NCBI GenBank assembly: GCA_947311845.1
Contig: CAMZMU010000041.1
Span: 135,638,965 to 135,702,964 of the forward strand
Length of the DNA stretch: 64,000 nucleotides
Origin: Poa pratensis
Lineage: Eukaryota; Streptophyta; Magnoliopsida; Poales; Poaceae
Direction: 5' to 3'
How positions within the stretch are numbered: position 1 is the stretch's first letter; each line of letters begins with the position of its first letter. A model generated the notes under the pieces. The model had not been told where the DNA came from. It made no database searches and saw nothing but the letters and a program-made list of their open reading frames with translations. This document shows, piece by piece, positions 1 through 10,522 of the stretch. The position numbers and the translations under genes were made by a program.

Positions 1-813
1 CCAGCCACCAGGTTGTAACCCTGCCCAAAACGCTCCACGCAGCCCAGTGGTTCAGTCATACAATGCTCAACACGAGACACAATGATCCCACAATCAGCCT
101 CCTCGATCTCAAAAGCAAACAGGCTAGTATGGACCCACGAAATAGGCTTTCGTCCCGCTTTATAAATAAAGCAAAGACTACCATACAACACTACAAACAA
201 ACACAACAGCACACCTGCTAGGGCCAACAGCAAACAAACGCCTAAAAAAGAAACAAATGGAGACATAGGTGGGAAGACTAAACTAAGGTGACCCGCAACC
301 GTTGCGCCTCTCCGGAAAATTACCACCATGCTCGTAGCACCGAATCGTTGAGTACCAAGCAGCACCTTCAAGAAGGAAAGCAATCGCTGCTACCCGGATC
401 GGCACGGCTAGTATGGATCGTGCCCTTGAGAGCATGTATAGGTTCCCCTGGTAGAATGCAAGATCATTATTCCCAAAGAGGCCATCACCTCGGCAAACGC
501 ACCAGGATCTCATTCCATGTCTCCAGAGGGCAAGCCCGGTTCTAGTTGAAGCAGCCACAATGCACTTGGATCCTGAGTCAAGTGAATCAGATAGGACTAC
601 ATTTTCGAATGACATCGAGTACTCCGAAGAACTGATGAGGCAGTGGACCAAACCGGGGCCATTGATGATGGGGAGTGTACTCTTTGTTGTGTAACCAGAA
701 TAGTTGAAAAAATTGAAAGCACTCGAATGCGGGAGATGGACCACCTCTTGGGAAAAGGCATTTAGCAAGAAGCACTTGCCATCGACTCCTTTGCAAAAAT
801 TGAAAGCACTCAA
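1..813 (-). pseudogene. DUF295 / F-box-associated domain gene, broken and cut by window edge
   Basis: Minus-strand reading from 813 gives CFLLNAFSQEVVHLPH, then VVLSDSLDSGSKCIVAAS, WRHGMRSWCVCRGDG and DLAFYQGNLYML. This is the usual order of the plant DUF295 (F-box-associated, KIB-like) domain. That frame degenerates below about 429 and stops at 283. The expected continuation (LFAFEIEEADCGI, then VEHCMTEPLG and GYNLVAG) reappears in another frame from about 155 down to the left edge. The two parts are separated by about 270 bp bounded by a 12-bp direct repeat (122-133 and 406-417), so this is either an insertion or a badly aligned intron. No F-box or convincing start is visible upstream. Family recognition is firm; gene status is most likely pseudogene. 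Specific function unknown. Confidence 0.65.
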
Positions 814-1442
814 ATGCGGGAGTCAGACTCACCGTGGGTGGCGGTTCCGGCACTGGAATCCATCGCCGCCGATGGCCTCGCAAAGCGCACTTTCTTGATT
901 CGACGAGCCCCGGATAGCTGCGCCAAATTGGAACAAGGCACGAATCGAACAGGTGAACGTTTCTTCCCCCGTTGGAGAAGGGGCTCCCGATTTTTTTCTT
1001 TCCATTTCACGGTTCATGGTTGCACTTCAGAGCCTTGCATAACTAGTTGACATGTACGTGCAACGCACGTTTTACAATAAAAAAAGGCAATTTATAAGTA
1101 AAAAATATTGCACGTGCACTAATACATACACAAAAATTAGTCTAATTTTAATAAATATTGATGTACACAAATAATTATTAAGCCAAAAAATAATCAGCAA
1201 TGTGAGCGAGACCATATTTAGGAGGATTTTCTCTAGCGGGCGACCCATCTGGCAAGCTTTGCGTAACCTACAATTGAAATATTGTCTACCAAGGCGGCAA
1301 ATAAAAAGATAGTTCGCTCAACTACACCTCAGCAAAAATGTTTTGATAGTCATGTAGCTCAACGTAGGACTTTCACAGATAATAGAACTGTTGAATCAAA
1401 AGCACAATGTCTTTCACAGTTAGGGTAAATGAATGATACCGA

Positions 1443-1469
1443 CTACTTGTTCTTACGTGCGACGCACGT
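1443..1469 (-). other. Internal second Helitron 3' end
   Basis: On the minus strand the hairpin ACGTGC GTC GCACGT (plus 1455-1469) is followed after 8 nt by GTAG (plus 1443-1446), one base from the canonical CTAG. The sequence internal to it (1470-1690) resembles the sequence internal to the outer end (1071-1180), including the shared ATTAGTCTA words. This is most simply a former terminus left inside the element when a new downstream end was used, or a tandem insertion of related Helitrons. Confidence 0.55.
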
Positions 1470-1505
1470 TTTATAATTAAATGGGCAATTTATTTATAAC
1501 TAATA

Positions 1506-1588
1506 CTTTGTTCGGAAAAGGATGTAATTAGACATATTTATTGCTAGATACATCTATTTTAGTGACACCCTTTTTCTAACGGAGAAAG
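1506..1588. mobile_element. Degenerate Stowaway (Thalos-like) MITE
   Basis: An 83-bp segment flanked by TA (1504-1505 and 1589-1590) has ends CTTTGTTCGGAAAA and, on the other strand, CTTTCTCCGTTAGAAAA. It contains the CTAGATACATC core seen in Triticeae Thalos-type Stowaway elements. It interrupts the similarity between the two Helitron 3' ends, so it inserted after the older end formed. Confidence 0.6.
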
Positions 1589-1738
1589 TAGTAAACATTG
1601 CAGATGCAATGCACGTGTCGACTAATGCATACATAACACAATTAGTCTAGTTAAAAAGTACTAATGTATACAAGTAATCTTAAGCAAAAAAAGAAATACA
1701 ATCAACTCCACCAGCGATTGCTGGTACACGCACATCAG

Positions 1739-2196
1739 CCAATTCACATAGATGATCGATCCCCTGGACTGGAAGAGATCAGGCCGGTTCTTGGTGTTCC
1801 ACGGCAGTGCGCGGACGCGCAAGTCCTGCACCAACTGCGCCTGCTTCGACGCCCACAGGAGCACCGTGAGCACCCCAGCCTGCGCGAGCTTCTCGCTCTT
1901 CGGGACATGCAGCGCTGCAGCTGGTCTCCAAGGTACACGAGCTGAACAAGATGCCGTGCCCCGCCGTCGTCGACGATGGCCTTGCAGTGGTTCACGTGCA
2001 GTTGGTTCTCCGTGCACGCGAACTTGGCGAGCGCCACGATGGCCTCCTTGGTGACCGGAATCTCGCGGTCGTACAGCAGCCGCACCGGCGGGCCGATGAC
2101 GCCGGTCTTGCTCGCCGTGAATTTGCGCAATAAGCAGCAACGGGCGGTGATGCACGGGAGGAGCAGGTCGTCGCCGTACTCACCATTGCGCACCAC
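1739..2196 (-). pseudogene. ARMADILLO-REPEAT-ONLY (ARO) C-terminal fragment
   Basis: The minus strand encodes DDLLLPCITA, then TGVIGPPVRLLYDREIPV, TKEAIVALAKFACTENQLH and DDGGARHLVQLVYLGDQLQ. In a second frame follow ALHVPKSEKLAQAGVLTVLL, WASKQAQLVQDL and LFQSRGSIIYV. This order matches the last armadillo repeats and C-terminus of plant ARO-type armadillo proteins, which take part in polarised tip growth. A frameshift or deletion lies near 1950, the N-terminal repeats are absent, and there is no start codon context. The fragment lies wholly inside the Helitron at 1043-2444 in the same orientation, so it is a captured, non-functional piece. Its functional parent should be elsewhere in the genome. 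Confidence 0.7.
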
Positions 2197-2444
2197 AGGT
2201 GGTCAGCACGGGTGCTGCTCCTCGGCCAGGACGACGGCGGCCTCGCGTGGATCCGGGGCGGCGCGAGCTGGTGCCTGTCAAGCATTTTCTTTTCTTTCTA
2301 GCGGTGGCAATCCTTGTAATTAGCAGGAAAATGAAAAGATGTGTTGAGCTGTCAAACATTGAATCGGTCTGGGCTTCGATCAAATGTTGAACGGATGTGA
2401 TTTAATGTATCAACACAAATTTGCTCTTTTAATAATAGTATAGA

Positions 2445-4539
2445 TTAGGGACATTATAACTAAGACAAGAGGGAGCTCTCTCAGACCATTAGCATTATTA
2501 ACCGTCGGATGATCCTGTCTGGCCTTTTTTTATCCGTCTGATACGCTGTCCCTAGGGGACGCTGCTCTGCCGATCAATCTGGCGTTCTGTGATTGATTGG
2601 GCCATGAAATCCCACTAAAAAAGCCCACTCTACAAACCTACCCGATCATCTCGTTGTTGTCGACTCCTCTCCTCTGTGATGGCGATCCTCTCACGTACGC
2701 CGCTGCTGCTCTGGATCCCTTCTTGCGACCCAGACGATGCGTCGTCCGAGAGCACGACCTAGGCGATGCGGCGGCGGACAGATGCATAGCGGTGACGCCC
2801 CACCCCCGACCACCACCTCGAGCGGAGGCGCTGGTAGAACCCAGACGCGCTGCCTTCCAAGATGGCCTCTGCACTTCCGCCATCTCTCCATGCCGGTTGT
2901 GCCTCACCTGTAGGTACGTCCCTAGCTCCCTTTGCATGCGATTCATTTGATTATAGAACCAGATCGAGCTGCCGGAGTGCACCGCCGGGACACAAATTAC
3001 TCGCTCCGTATGTGCGCCGCCGTCTGCATAGCTTTATCTACTCACTTCTTCTCATTCCATTGGTGTAAGGGCTTTAGCTTTAGGTCAAGCACTTAATAAT
3101 TTCGCCATGTGTTGCTTCCTTTTTTCCCTCAGTTTGCTCTCTTCCGTCCACATCTAACAGCAGGATTCTCCCTCTTCTATAAAATCGAGACATGAAGTCG
3201 TCTTGTATTTCTTTATTGGCTTCCAATTTACCTGCAGCAAGTTTCACGTATTCTGGGGTGTAGAACTTATATCATGACATGCATTTTGGAGGGACAAAAA
3301 AGAAAGGAGAGGTATAGTCTGTCGATCGCTTGAGGGTTATTGTTCGATGTTCATAATAGGGTTATAATTTAATTTGATCTTTTATCCTTGTTCAGGTTTG
3401 TGTTTTGTTGGGGAAATAAACCGCTTCTGCAATGCTGTATCACAAGTTCACAACTGAATAACTAGCAGAGAAACTGATGCAAGAGGAGATGGGCTTGTGC
3501 TGCTGCTCCGCACCAGAGCATTATGGACATATTAGGCTTTTGTTGTCAGGTTGGGGGTCAACAGATCTTGTTTTGCTCCTCCAACTTTACTGATATAAAT
3601 TTATTTCAAGGTTGAAGTTGAAGTTCAGTTGATTAAATGGTAACATTTACAGATTCACATACAATATGTTGTTGTTCTGCAAGTCTAAAGGCAATCAGTT
3701 ACTTTACATAATTCTAAATCTCAAGGCATTTAGTAAATTTATATAATTTCAAATTAGGGATATTAATAGGTACATTCGGGAGTCCTTCAGCTGCAAGTTT
3801 CATTAGTATTTCATTTTACCTCTAAGGTGTATTTTCCATGTCCTTTCAATACTTACGATGTGCTATTTTTCATACATTTGTTTTTACCATCGGTTGCTGC
3901 TCGAAGAAGTGATTGAAAGCAAACTAATGTCTACGTATGCAGGAAACTATCAAGTACAATATACTCGAGCCTGTCTGCATCTTAACTTTATGTTGCACTA
4001 TAATATCTCACAACGAGTCTTTTTTTGGACTGTAATTGATTATATTTTTCCAATCTACATTTTGTGCAGGTATTATTCGCCATGGTCCCGTGTAATTTAT
4101 TCAGGCCAATTGCAATCTCCTGATCTGATAGTATGCTAATTTCTGGAATTCCTTAACTGTCAATTCACTATGTCTAGCGGCCGGCCAGGTGAGTTCCCTT
4201 GTACTTTCATACCGCATATGGTTCATTCTTATGTGCTAGCTTAGATTATATATGTGTATTGACAACTGGGATCATGGAAAGTCTTAGGTTCTATGATTGT
4301 CTTGCACCCTTCTCTCCCTGAAATTCGGACCTGGCCCCTGGGCAGGTTATTTTGTTTATTCTCTGTAATCCTTTACCCTTGTTCATCACTATAATGTGTC
4401 TGGTGCATGTTAGAGTGAGTCATCATATTATTTCCCGTCGGTGTTTATTTCTATCTTCAGAATTGCACTTCATATTTTGACTACATGCCATATTTGGGTT
4501 CCGTTTTAGCCTTATGCTGGTTCTCATAGAGCTATGTGT
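2445..4539. other. Non-coding or unrecognised; possible upstream part of a Helitron-like element
   Basis: No convincing ORF. A GC-rich segment at about 2640-2960 looks like a 5' exon (ATG at 2862, then a possible GT donor), followed by AT-rich intron-like sequence with TTGTGCAG-type acceptors near 3950 and 4070. I could not assign any product. It may belong with the HIR exons that follow. No 5' Helitron terminus was identified. Confidence 0.3.
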
Positions 4540-4544
4540 CTTCT

Positions 4545-5098
4545 TTCAGCCATTAGAGCCCACTGTCCCTAAGCTGGAACTCGATGATTGCATTTGTGTA
4601 AAAGGACGACACTGCAAAGGCTGCTAAAGATGAGCTTGAAAAGGTTTCTGTCAAATGTTTGTTGTTATAGAGCATAGGGAATATCTTGACTGATCTGATT
4701 TCCAAATGTATGGTTATCAAACTGTGCAAACTCTGATAGTTGATACTGAACCTGACGGGCAAGAGAATGACAAATGAGATCAATGCAAGTAAGTCACAAT
4801 GATCAGTTGCTGGCAGTCCATATGCATCAGAGCCGAAGGAGAAGCTGAGTCCATATACTTGGCATATGTGGGTATTGCAAGGCAGCATCAAGGCTATAGT
4901 GGACGGGCTGAGAGACAACCTCGTCGTCTTCTAGCTTTCTAAGAGACATTCGCTGGTACCACTGCAAAAGATAGCATGGACATGGAGATTGGAGCCTCTT
5001 CCAAGTGTCCTCTTCGGTACGTGTTCATTTCCCATGGTCATGCAGCTGTCAAAGACGTCCCGTCACAAATAAGAAATGGTCTCCCACAGGGCAACAAT
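4545..5098 (+). pseudogene. Hypersensitive-induced reaction (HIR, SPFH/prohibitin) gene fragment with introns
   Basis: Three exon-like blocks follow the HIR protein order. Block 1 starts after TTTCTTTCAG (about 4550) and gives TVPKLELDD and then, frameshifted, AKAAKDELEK. Block 2 (about 4690-4788) gives YGYQTVQTLIVDTEPD and RMTNEINA. Block 3 (about 4826-5098) gives [57 protein letters not shown] and [11 protein letters not shown] proteins are membrane-associated SPFH proteins linked to hypersensitive cell death. Introns between blocks are retained, so the piece was copied from DNA rather than mRNA. Several frameshifts and the missing N-terminal SPFH half make it a pseudogene fragment. It lies about 290 bp upstream of a Helitron-like hairpin end, which suggests capture. 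Confidence 0.65.
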
Positions 5099-5385
5099 AC
5101 TCTCTAAGACGACACTGGAAAATGATTCAGTTGTTCAAGTGTTTTGAGTTGATCACCAAGCAATTTATCATTTCACTTATTTATACTTTGTCTTAGGTAA
5201 TCGAAAAATTGTTGCCTTTTCTTGCTCTATGCAAAATAAATTATTACGAAGGTTAGAGCAGATATATTCCTTTTTATTCCCGTTGGCGCTTACTGGTGAA
5301 TAATCTGCAACAATACCTTGATAATAGTAACTTATAAAATATCTATCCACATATTTTACATAAATGTAAATCTATTGAAATAATG

Positions 5386-5420
5386 GACGGGCGCAGCAAC
5401 GCGCGCCGTCATGATCTACT
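5386..5420 (+). other. Helitron-like 3' terminal hairpin
   Basis: GACGGGCGC and GCGCCGTC form an imperfect stem with an AGCAACGC loop (5386-5410). It is followed after 5 nt by CTAC and T (5416-5420). The arrangement matches Helitron 3' ends except that the last base is C rather than a purine. The corresponding 5' end was not found, so the element's extent is unknown; the HIR fragment would lie inside it. Confidence 0.45.
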
Positions 5421-5512
5421 TATTTGTTGAGAGCAAGGCCCTTGTTCTCACACAAAGGTGGGGCAGTAATAATGAGAAGTTGAGATTTACCCCTTTAACG
5501 CTTTGAACATTA

Positions 5513-5587
5513 CTCCCTCCGTTTCATCTTAGTTGTCACTTAATTTGTACTAAATCGGCGACAACTTATATGAAATGGTGGAAATAG
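5513..5587. mobile_element. Stowaway MITE, 75 bp
   Basis: It starts CTCCCTCCGTTTCAT and ends ATGAAATGGTGGAAATAG, giving imperfect terminal inverted repeats that include GTTGTC/GACAAC. TA target duplications lie at 5511-5512 and 5588-5589. Confidence 0.8.
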
Positions 5588-8280
5588 TAATAGCGGCAAA
5601 TATTCATTTCACTGCCGAAGCTTACAAACCGAAAGGCGCAACATGGATTTTTTATGTCTGAGACATAACAAAAATATGTATGTGGTGCCCGATCGCCTTA
5701 CTCTGTATTCTCCGAGGTCGAGCGCCGCCGTATCAAAGGTGTCAGAAACAGTTGTAGGAAATTTTGAGTCCATAAAAAACAATTGGAGAAGTGCCCAAAT
5801 AATTTCGACAGTTGTCTTTGCATATGGGTAACATCCCGGGGGTTCACCCTATCTAGTTTTGTTGTTGTTTTTTGTTTTGCATCGCATGCCATCGGCATCA
5901 TAATCATTGCATGTTTTTGCGGTGTTTTCAAAGTCTAAAACTATTTTATACTAGTATTTTATTTTTTTCTAAAGTTGTCCTTAAAGGTTTATAAAATCCC
6001 CTATCGTTTTGTTTTGAATTAAAAATCCTACCTTTCTATTCTATTTATTTTGGAAAGCTCTTTTAAAAAATGTTTAATAAAATGAAAATAAAACAAAGAT
6101 AAAGGGTTATAAAATAAAATTAAAACAAAAAGGGGAGAGAAACCTAGCCTAATCACCAGCCGAGTCTTGAGGCCCGCTTAACCAACCCATCCTAGCCGAA
6201 CCGGACCTAATCTAAGCCGACCTAGCAGCGCTCCTCTCTATGTGGTGCTCGGATAACCGGTCAAGGTCGTGTGGCCTATTGGCAGGTGTTGTCTAGGTAG
6301 ACGCGCCATCTTCACGCCACGTTTACCTCAAATCAACACTAATATAAAAAGACCGAGAGTGTCAGGTCTAGAGCATCTCGACCGTTCATATTTCTCAATC
6401 TAACGGTCCATGTTCTCGCAATGTTGCATGATGGCTCTTAGGCTACAAGGCAATACAAATTTCTAATCCCGCACGATTCTGTAAAAAACTTTCTGATTCC
6501 GTGCGCAAGCATCTGCACAATCATTGGGACTCTTTCCTTTGTACAGGAGTAATATTTGGAAAAATAAAATTTGACAGATTTGGGGAACTTGTGGTTTCCT
6601 TTGATGGAAGATTTTCCAACGATTTGAGCCAAAGATACACATATGTATCTTCTGAAAGGGTGGACCGGAAGATGGTATGAGTCGTTCAGAAATTTATTGG
6701 AATGCCATGGTTAGATTTTTTATCATTGATAAAACGTTAATCACTTGCATATGACCATGATTAGAGAGAATTACAGAGCACAAAAGAGATAGATCAGAGA
6801 GATGGAAGCTCCACATCAGAGTACAAATACTTCTCTCCAAATAATAGGAGCATACAGGCAGTGAATATTCTCTCTTTATAGAGGCCACCATTTAGAAATG
6901 AGTTATTATATCATTTGAGGGCATGAACTTAAACAAATTGATATTACACCATAATTTAACATAATTTATATTTGCTGACACACACATTGTGCGTGCATAA
7001 TTATAATCTCATCTCTTTTTTGCATGGTAATTATAGTCTCGTCTAATCGATGGTCGTTTCGCTTCTTCTTTTCAGGATCAGATACAATTATGCATGGTTC
7101 CTTTGTCTCGCGTATATGTGTACAGTAGTTTGATGCATACAAGGACGACCATGCTTGTGATCCTCATTTATGCTTGTATTGTAGACTAGTGGATTTTAGC
7201 TCAAGTCGTTTTGAGCACTGCCTTTGCATCCTCCCAATGACTCCACCATAGCCTTGCTTCTCTCTCGGCGACCATGGCTTGAGAGACATGTTACATGCGA
7301 CATGCATGCCCCTCGCTCAAGTACAGAAACGACCACAACAGTGAGCCATGGAAGCAAATTAATTTCTAGTGCCTGGGGAACAATTGAAACCAAATAAACC
7401 AATATTGAGTTATTGACATAATTTTACAACATATCAAAGCAAATTGGTTGATCCAGCTGTGCAATTTGTGGTAACATTTGGCCCTCGCCATCAGCGCTCC
7501 TGTCTACTCTAGATGATGCCCGAACGGTTGTGTTTGTTGACGATGCTCGCTCTATTCTCCAGCGAGCAATTTTGTTAGATGAATTATGAAAATAAAGTTT
7601 CAATTCATTGTATTGGACATGCATTTGAGATGCATACAAATATTCACTTCTTTGAAGGCAGTTTTTGTTTCGTTTGAAGCAGATGTAGTTTTATATTGCA
7701 CACGATGCTGCAGTTGTTTATCAATTGTGCATCCAATATTGCTTCGCTTTGCTTCCTAGGCACCAAAATTGAAGAATATAGCTTCAGGCACACAGGAACT
7801 AATTGTTGCAAGCATAAAAAAAATCACAAGCTTTCTACCTAGCTGAATACAGTTCCCTTTGCATAAACAATAATGCTTTCCGCTATTGGCATGGCATGCT
7901 TCCTATATAGCTGAATACATGCTTCTGTTAACAACTTCAGTTTATTTCACTGAATAAAGTTCATGTGTTCACAACATTACCATGCTTCGAGCTCCAAAAG
8001 CTGCCTACATGCTAGTGAATTGTTTCAACCGCCGTATTTATCCTAGTGAGTTTTTGTCCATAGATTACGGCTCGGAAAATTAATCCCGGCGGGAGCAGTT
8101 ACAGGGAATTATGGGCGTGGGAGTTGGGACGACGTACAGGGAGACGTAAAGAATAGGAAAGATCCAATGGCGGTACAAACCGATGATTTGAGTTTCCTAA
8201 CCTGGCGCCATTGGAGAAGTTCCAGGAAATCCCGTAATTAGAGTTTCCAAACCTGGCATACAGGCAGCCGATGCCTAGTG
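5588..8280. other. No gene recognised
   Basis: AT-rich sequence with scattered short ORFs and no recognisable protein. The segment from about 5830 to 6300 has the character of an old LTR-retrotransposon fragment (a GCATCGCATGCCATCGG stretch, then a CCTAGCC/CCGAACC-rich leader), but no paired LTR or coding domain was found. The remainder to 8280 shows nothing I can name. Confidence 0.3.
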
Positions 8281-8294
8281 CTGCCCATTGCAAA

Positions 8295-8301
8295 ATATAA
8301 A
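8295..8301 (+). promoter_or_regulatory. TATA box of the glycine-rich protein gene
   Basis: TATAAAT stands 93 bp upstream of the ATG at 8394. The intervening sequence is C-rich with a GATCC immediately before ATGGCC, which is plausible plant promoter and leader spacing. Confidence 0.5.
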
Positions 8302-8393
8302 TTCCAAGAGTTTGCCTCTCCACATCGATCTATCATCGCGCAGCTTGCGCCGCCGCCGTCAAACTTCTCCGACCACCCGCAGCTGCAGGATCC

Positions 8394-9092
8394 ATGGCCG
8401 GCAACAACCCATTCGGTCCATTGTTTGTTAAGCCGCCACCGGCCCCCTCTGGCGGACCAGGCGGGCCTGGCCTACCGGGAGGGATCGGCGGCCGAGGCGG
8501 GCGCGGCGGCACTGCCGATCGCTACGGCGGACGCCCCGGGAAAGGAGGGGCCGGCGGCTCCGGATCACGCCGCGGCGGCGACGGCGGCGAGGGCGGGAAG
8601 GGCTACCTCGGCACGCCCGGCGGGGAAGGCGGGGAAGGAGGGAGAGGCCGCCGCGGCGGTGCCGGCGGTCGTGGCGGCGACGGCGGCTCCCTCGCGCGCG
8701 GTGGGAAAGGTGGCAAAGGTGGGAAAGGCCGCTACGGCGGCGCCGGAGGCATTGGCGGGAGAGGCGGCTTCCTCGCGCCCGGCGGGAAAGGCGGGAAAGG
8801 TGGGAAAGGCCGCATTGGGAAAGGTGGGAAAGGCGGCGCCGGAGGGAAAGGTGGCTTTCTTGCACCGGGCGGGAAGGGCGGGAAAGGCGGTGAAGGCCTC
8901 ATCGGCGGGACGGCGGACGCGGCGGGACGGAGGCTTCAGCGCGCCTGGCGGTTCTGGAGGATCCGGCGGTGCTGGCGCAGGCGGTGACGGCGCCGTCGGT
9001 GAACTCGGAGAGCCGGGCGTAGTCGGAGCGCCTGGCGGCTGGGCGGTGAGGGCGGGCCTGGTGGGCCGGGCGCGCAACTGCAGCAGGAGTAG
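8394..9092 (+). CDS. Glycine/lysine-rich repeat protein with two compensating frameshifts
   Basis: ATG at 8394 sits in GATCCATGGCC and begins MAGNNPFGPLFVKPPPAPSG. What follows is almost entirely Gly-Gly-X triplets, with long GGKGGKGGKG runs and a recurring GGFLAPGGKGGKGG block. This is collagen-like in period but without prolines at fixed positions. There is no signal peptide or membrane segment. The uninterrupted frame stops at 8989. The glycine-rich reading moves to the +1 frame at about 8905-8930 (GGFSAPGGSGGSGGAG) and returns to the original frame at about 9035 (GGEGGPGGPGAQLQQE), stopping at TAG 9090-9092. Taken together this would be about 232 residues. The paired shifts may be assembly or sequencing errors in GC-rich repeats, or early decay. 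Function unknown; a structural or nucleic-acid-binding role is only a guess. Confidence 0.55.
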
Positions 9093-9890
9093 CTGGACCA
9101 AAGTTTGCATCTACAAATAATGTCGTCTTGTTACTTGCATCCTTAAATTTGGTAGTTGCAGTCTATTCTCTATCTAAAATAGCAGTACTTAATGTTTACA
9201 ACAACAGTACTTCTAAAATACACACTTGCTCAATTTCTGCTGGATAAACTTTCAACGCTTAGCAACTAAGAATGTGTGGATTATGCTTCAACAAGTTAGA
9301 AATAGATTTTCATTTACAGTGATTCAGCGTCGGGTGACAATTGGTTTACTACTACTTCCCAACAATAGTATTCTGCATTGCCAAATGACATATTAATATA
9401 TACAGAAAAACTATTATTACATAACTATATAATTAAGATTCATGCACATCCAAACTTTGTGATAGACATGTCATCAACACGACCACCCTAGCTGCAAATT
9501 TGCTAAAAAAAGTCAATGACAACATTAGTATAGTAGCATGCTAATTACGGTCCAACGTGAAATCTACAAGCTTACCAGAGCCTATAAACATAGCATTTCT
9601 ACTGAAGGATAAGCCCTGAATAAATTGTTATATTGTTATCCTTAGGATTGAGAAACTTTCCAACACAAATTAAATCTAACAATTCATGTCTAATACCAAA
9701 ACAATGTGTTGTTCTTTTCCACCTGTCTCATCGTTATTGCAGATGTGTTGTGCAGCATATTTTCTGCGTATGCCTGCACCCATGCCTACTTAGCCATCAA
9801 ATTAAGATAACCAGTCCTGTGTATTCTCTGAATTTTTATAAAGAACATGACCCTACAAATCCCAACGTCTGTGTATTCATCACTTCTTGG
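9093..9890. other. Downstream region; similar to F-box gene 3' flank copies
   Basis: AT-rich, without coding potential. From about 9330 the sequence (TTCCCAACAATAGTATT, ATGACATATTAATATATA) is a diverged copy of the segments at 17,820-18,045 and 41,390-41,600. These lie downstream of an F-box gene fragment in the same relative position. Confidence 0.45.
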
Positions 9891-10300
9891 AGTAGCTTCA
9901 GGTGCCATCTTCAGATACATTCTTGTCAGCATTGGCCCACAATTGAATATTGTTCTCGAAAGTAAAATTCATGTTCTTCTCCTTGAAAGCCGTCATTTCA
10001 CTTTCTCGAGATCGCTCAAGGAGGTTGTTTGGGTTGTCCAATTGGTAGGCTCGCAACGACAATATTTCGTGCATATTTTCTTTTCTCACCTAAAACAAAC
10101 TTGAATTACTACCTTTCCTAATATATATGTTTTGATGAGCGATACCTTCTGCAAAGTAGCACTGTAGATCTGTTCGGCCCCAAGGCGGTGCAACACTAGT
10201 GCTCCATAGACATGACCCAATGTTTTCTGAGATGATATGTAGCTCCAAAACACACAAGCTGCTAGTAACCTGTAGATGTTTCTCTATCTCCTACTTAAAG
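9891..10300 (-). pseudogene. F-box/FBD-type gene C-terminal fragment (decayed copy)
   Basis: The nucleotide sequence is clearly related to the better preserved fragment at 18,033-18,656. Both contain GGTGCCA-CTTCA, TTCTTGT-AGCATTGG, TTCTCCTTGAAAGCC and, after an AT-rich intron-like gap, GGTGCAACACTAGTGCTCC. The reading frame here is broken (only short pieces such as NMNFTFENNI remain). It corresponds to the end of a grass F-box protein with LRR/FBD-like C-terminal part. It is non-functional in its present form. Confidence 0.5.
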
Positions 10301-10361
10301 TTTTTTTCTTTGTCAGGAAAATCCACTGAGTGGTCCTGCAAAAGGAAGAAGAAAATTCGTA

Positions 10362-10522
10362 CTCCCTTCGTTTTAAATATAAGATGTTTTTGGTGTTTCA
10401 CATGTTTGACTAGATACAGTCTAAAGTGATTGAACATACACATTAGAATATGTGTAGATACATGTAGGTACATGTGAATCTTGAAAAAGGCTAAATCATC
10501 TTACATTTAGGAACGGAGGGAG
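10362..10522. mobile_element. Stowaway MITE, 161 bp
   Basis: Left end CTCCCTTCGTTTTAAATATA; right end, on the opposite strand, CTCCCTCCGTTCCTAAATGT. TA duplications lie at 10360-10361 and 10523-10524. Confidence 0.85.

Larger units (their letters stand above)
1043..2444 (-). mobile_element. Non-autonomous Helitron carrying a gene fragment
   Basis: Read on the minus strand the element begins TCTATACTATTATTAAAA (2444 downward) and ends in CTAG at 1046-1043. A 6-bp-stem hairpin (ACGTGC GTT GCACGT, plus positions 1056-1070) lies 9 nt before the terminus. Flanks are A at 1042 and T at 2445, as expected for Helitron insertion between A and T without a target duplication. There are no terminal inverted repeats. 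It encodes no Rep/helicase and holds an ARMADILLO-REPEAT-ONLY gene fragment (1739-2196), which is typical of grass Helitrons. A second, older-looking 3' end lies inside at 1443-1469. Confidence 0.75.

Noticed and set aside
5830..6360. LTR of a Triticeae gypsy element
   Set aside because: Suggestive composition only; no partner LTR, PBS, PPT or target duplication found in the window.
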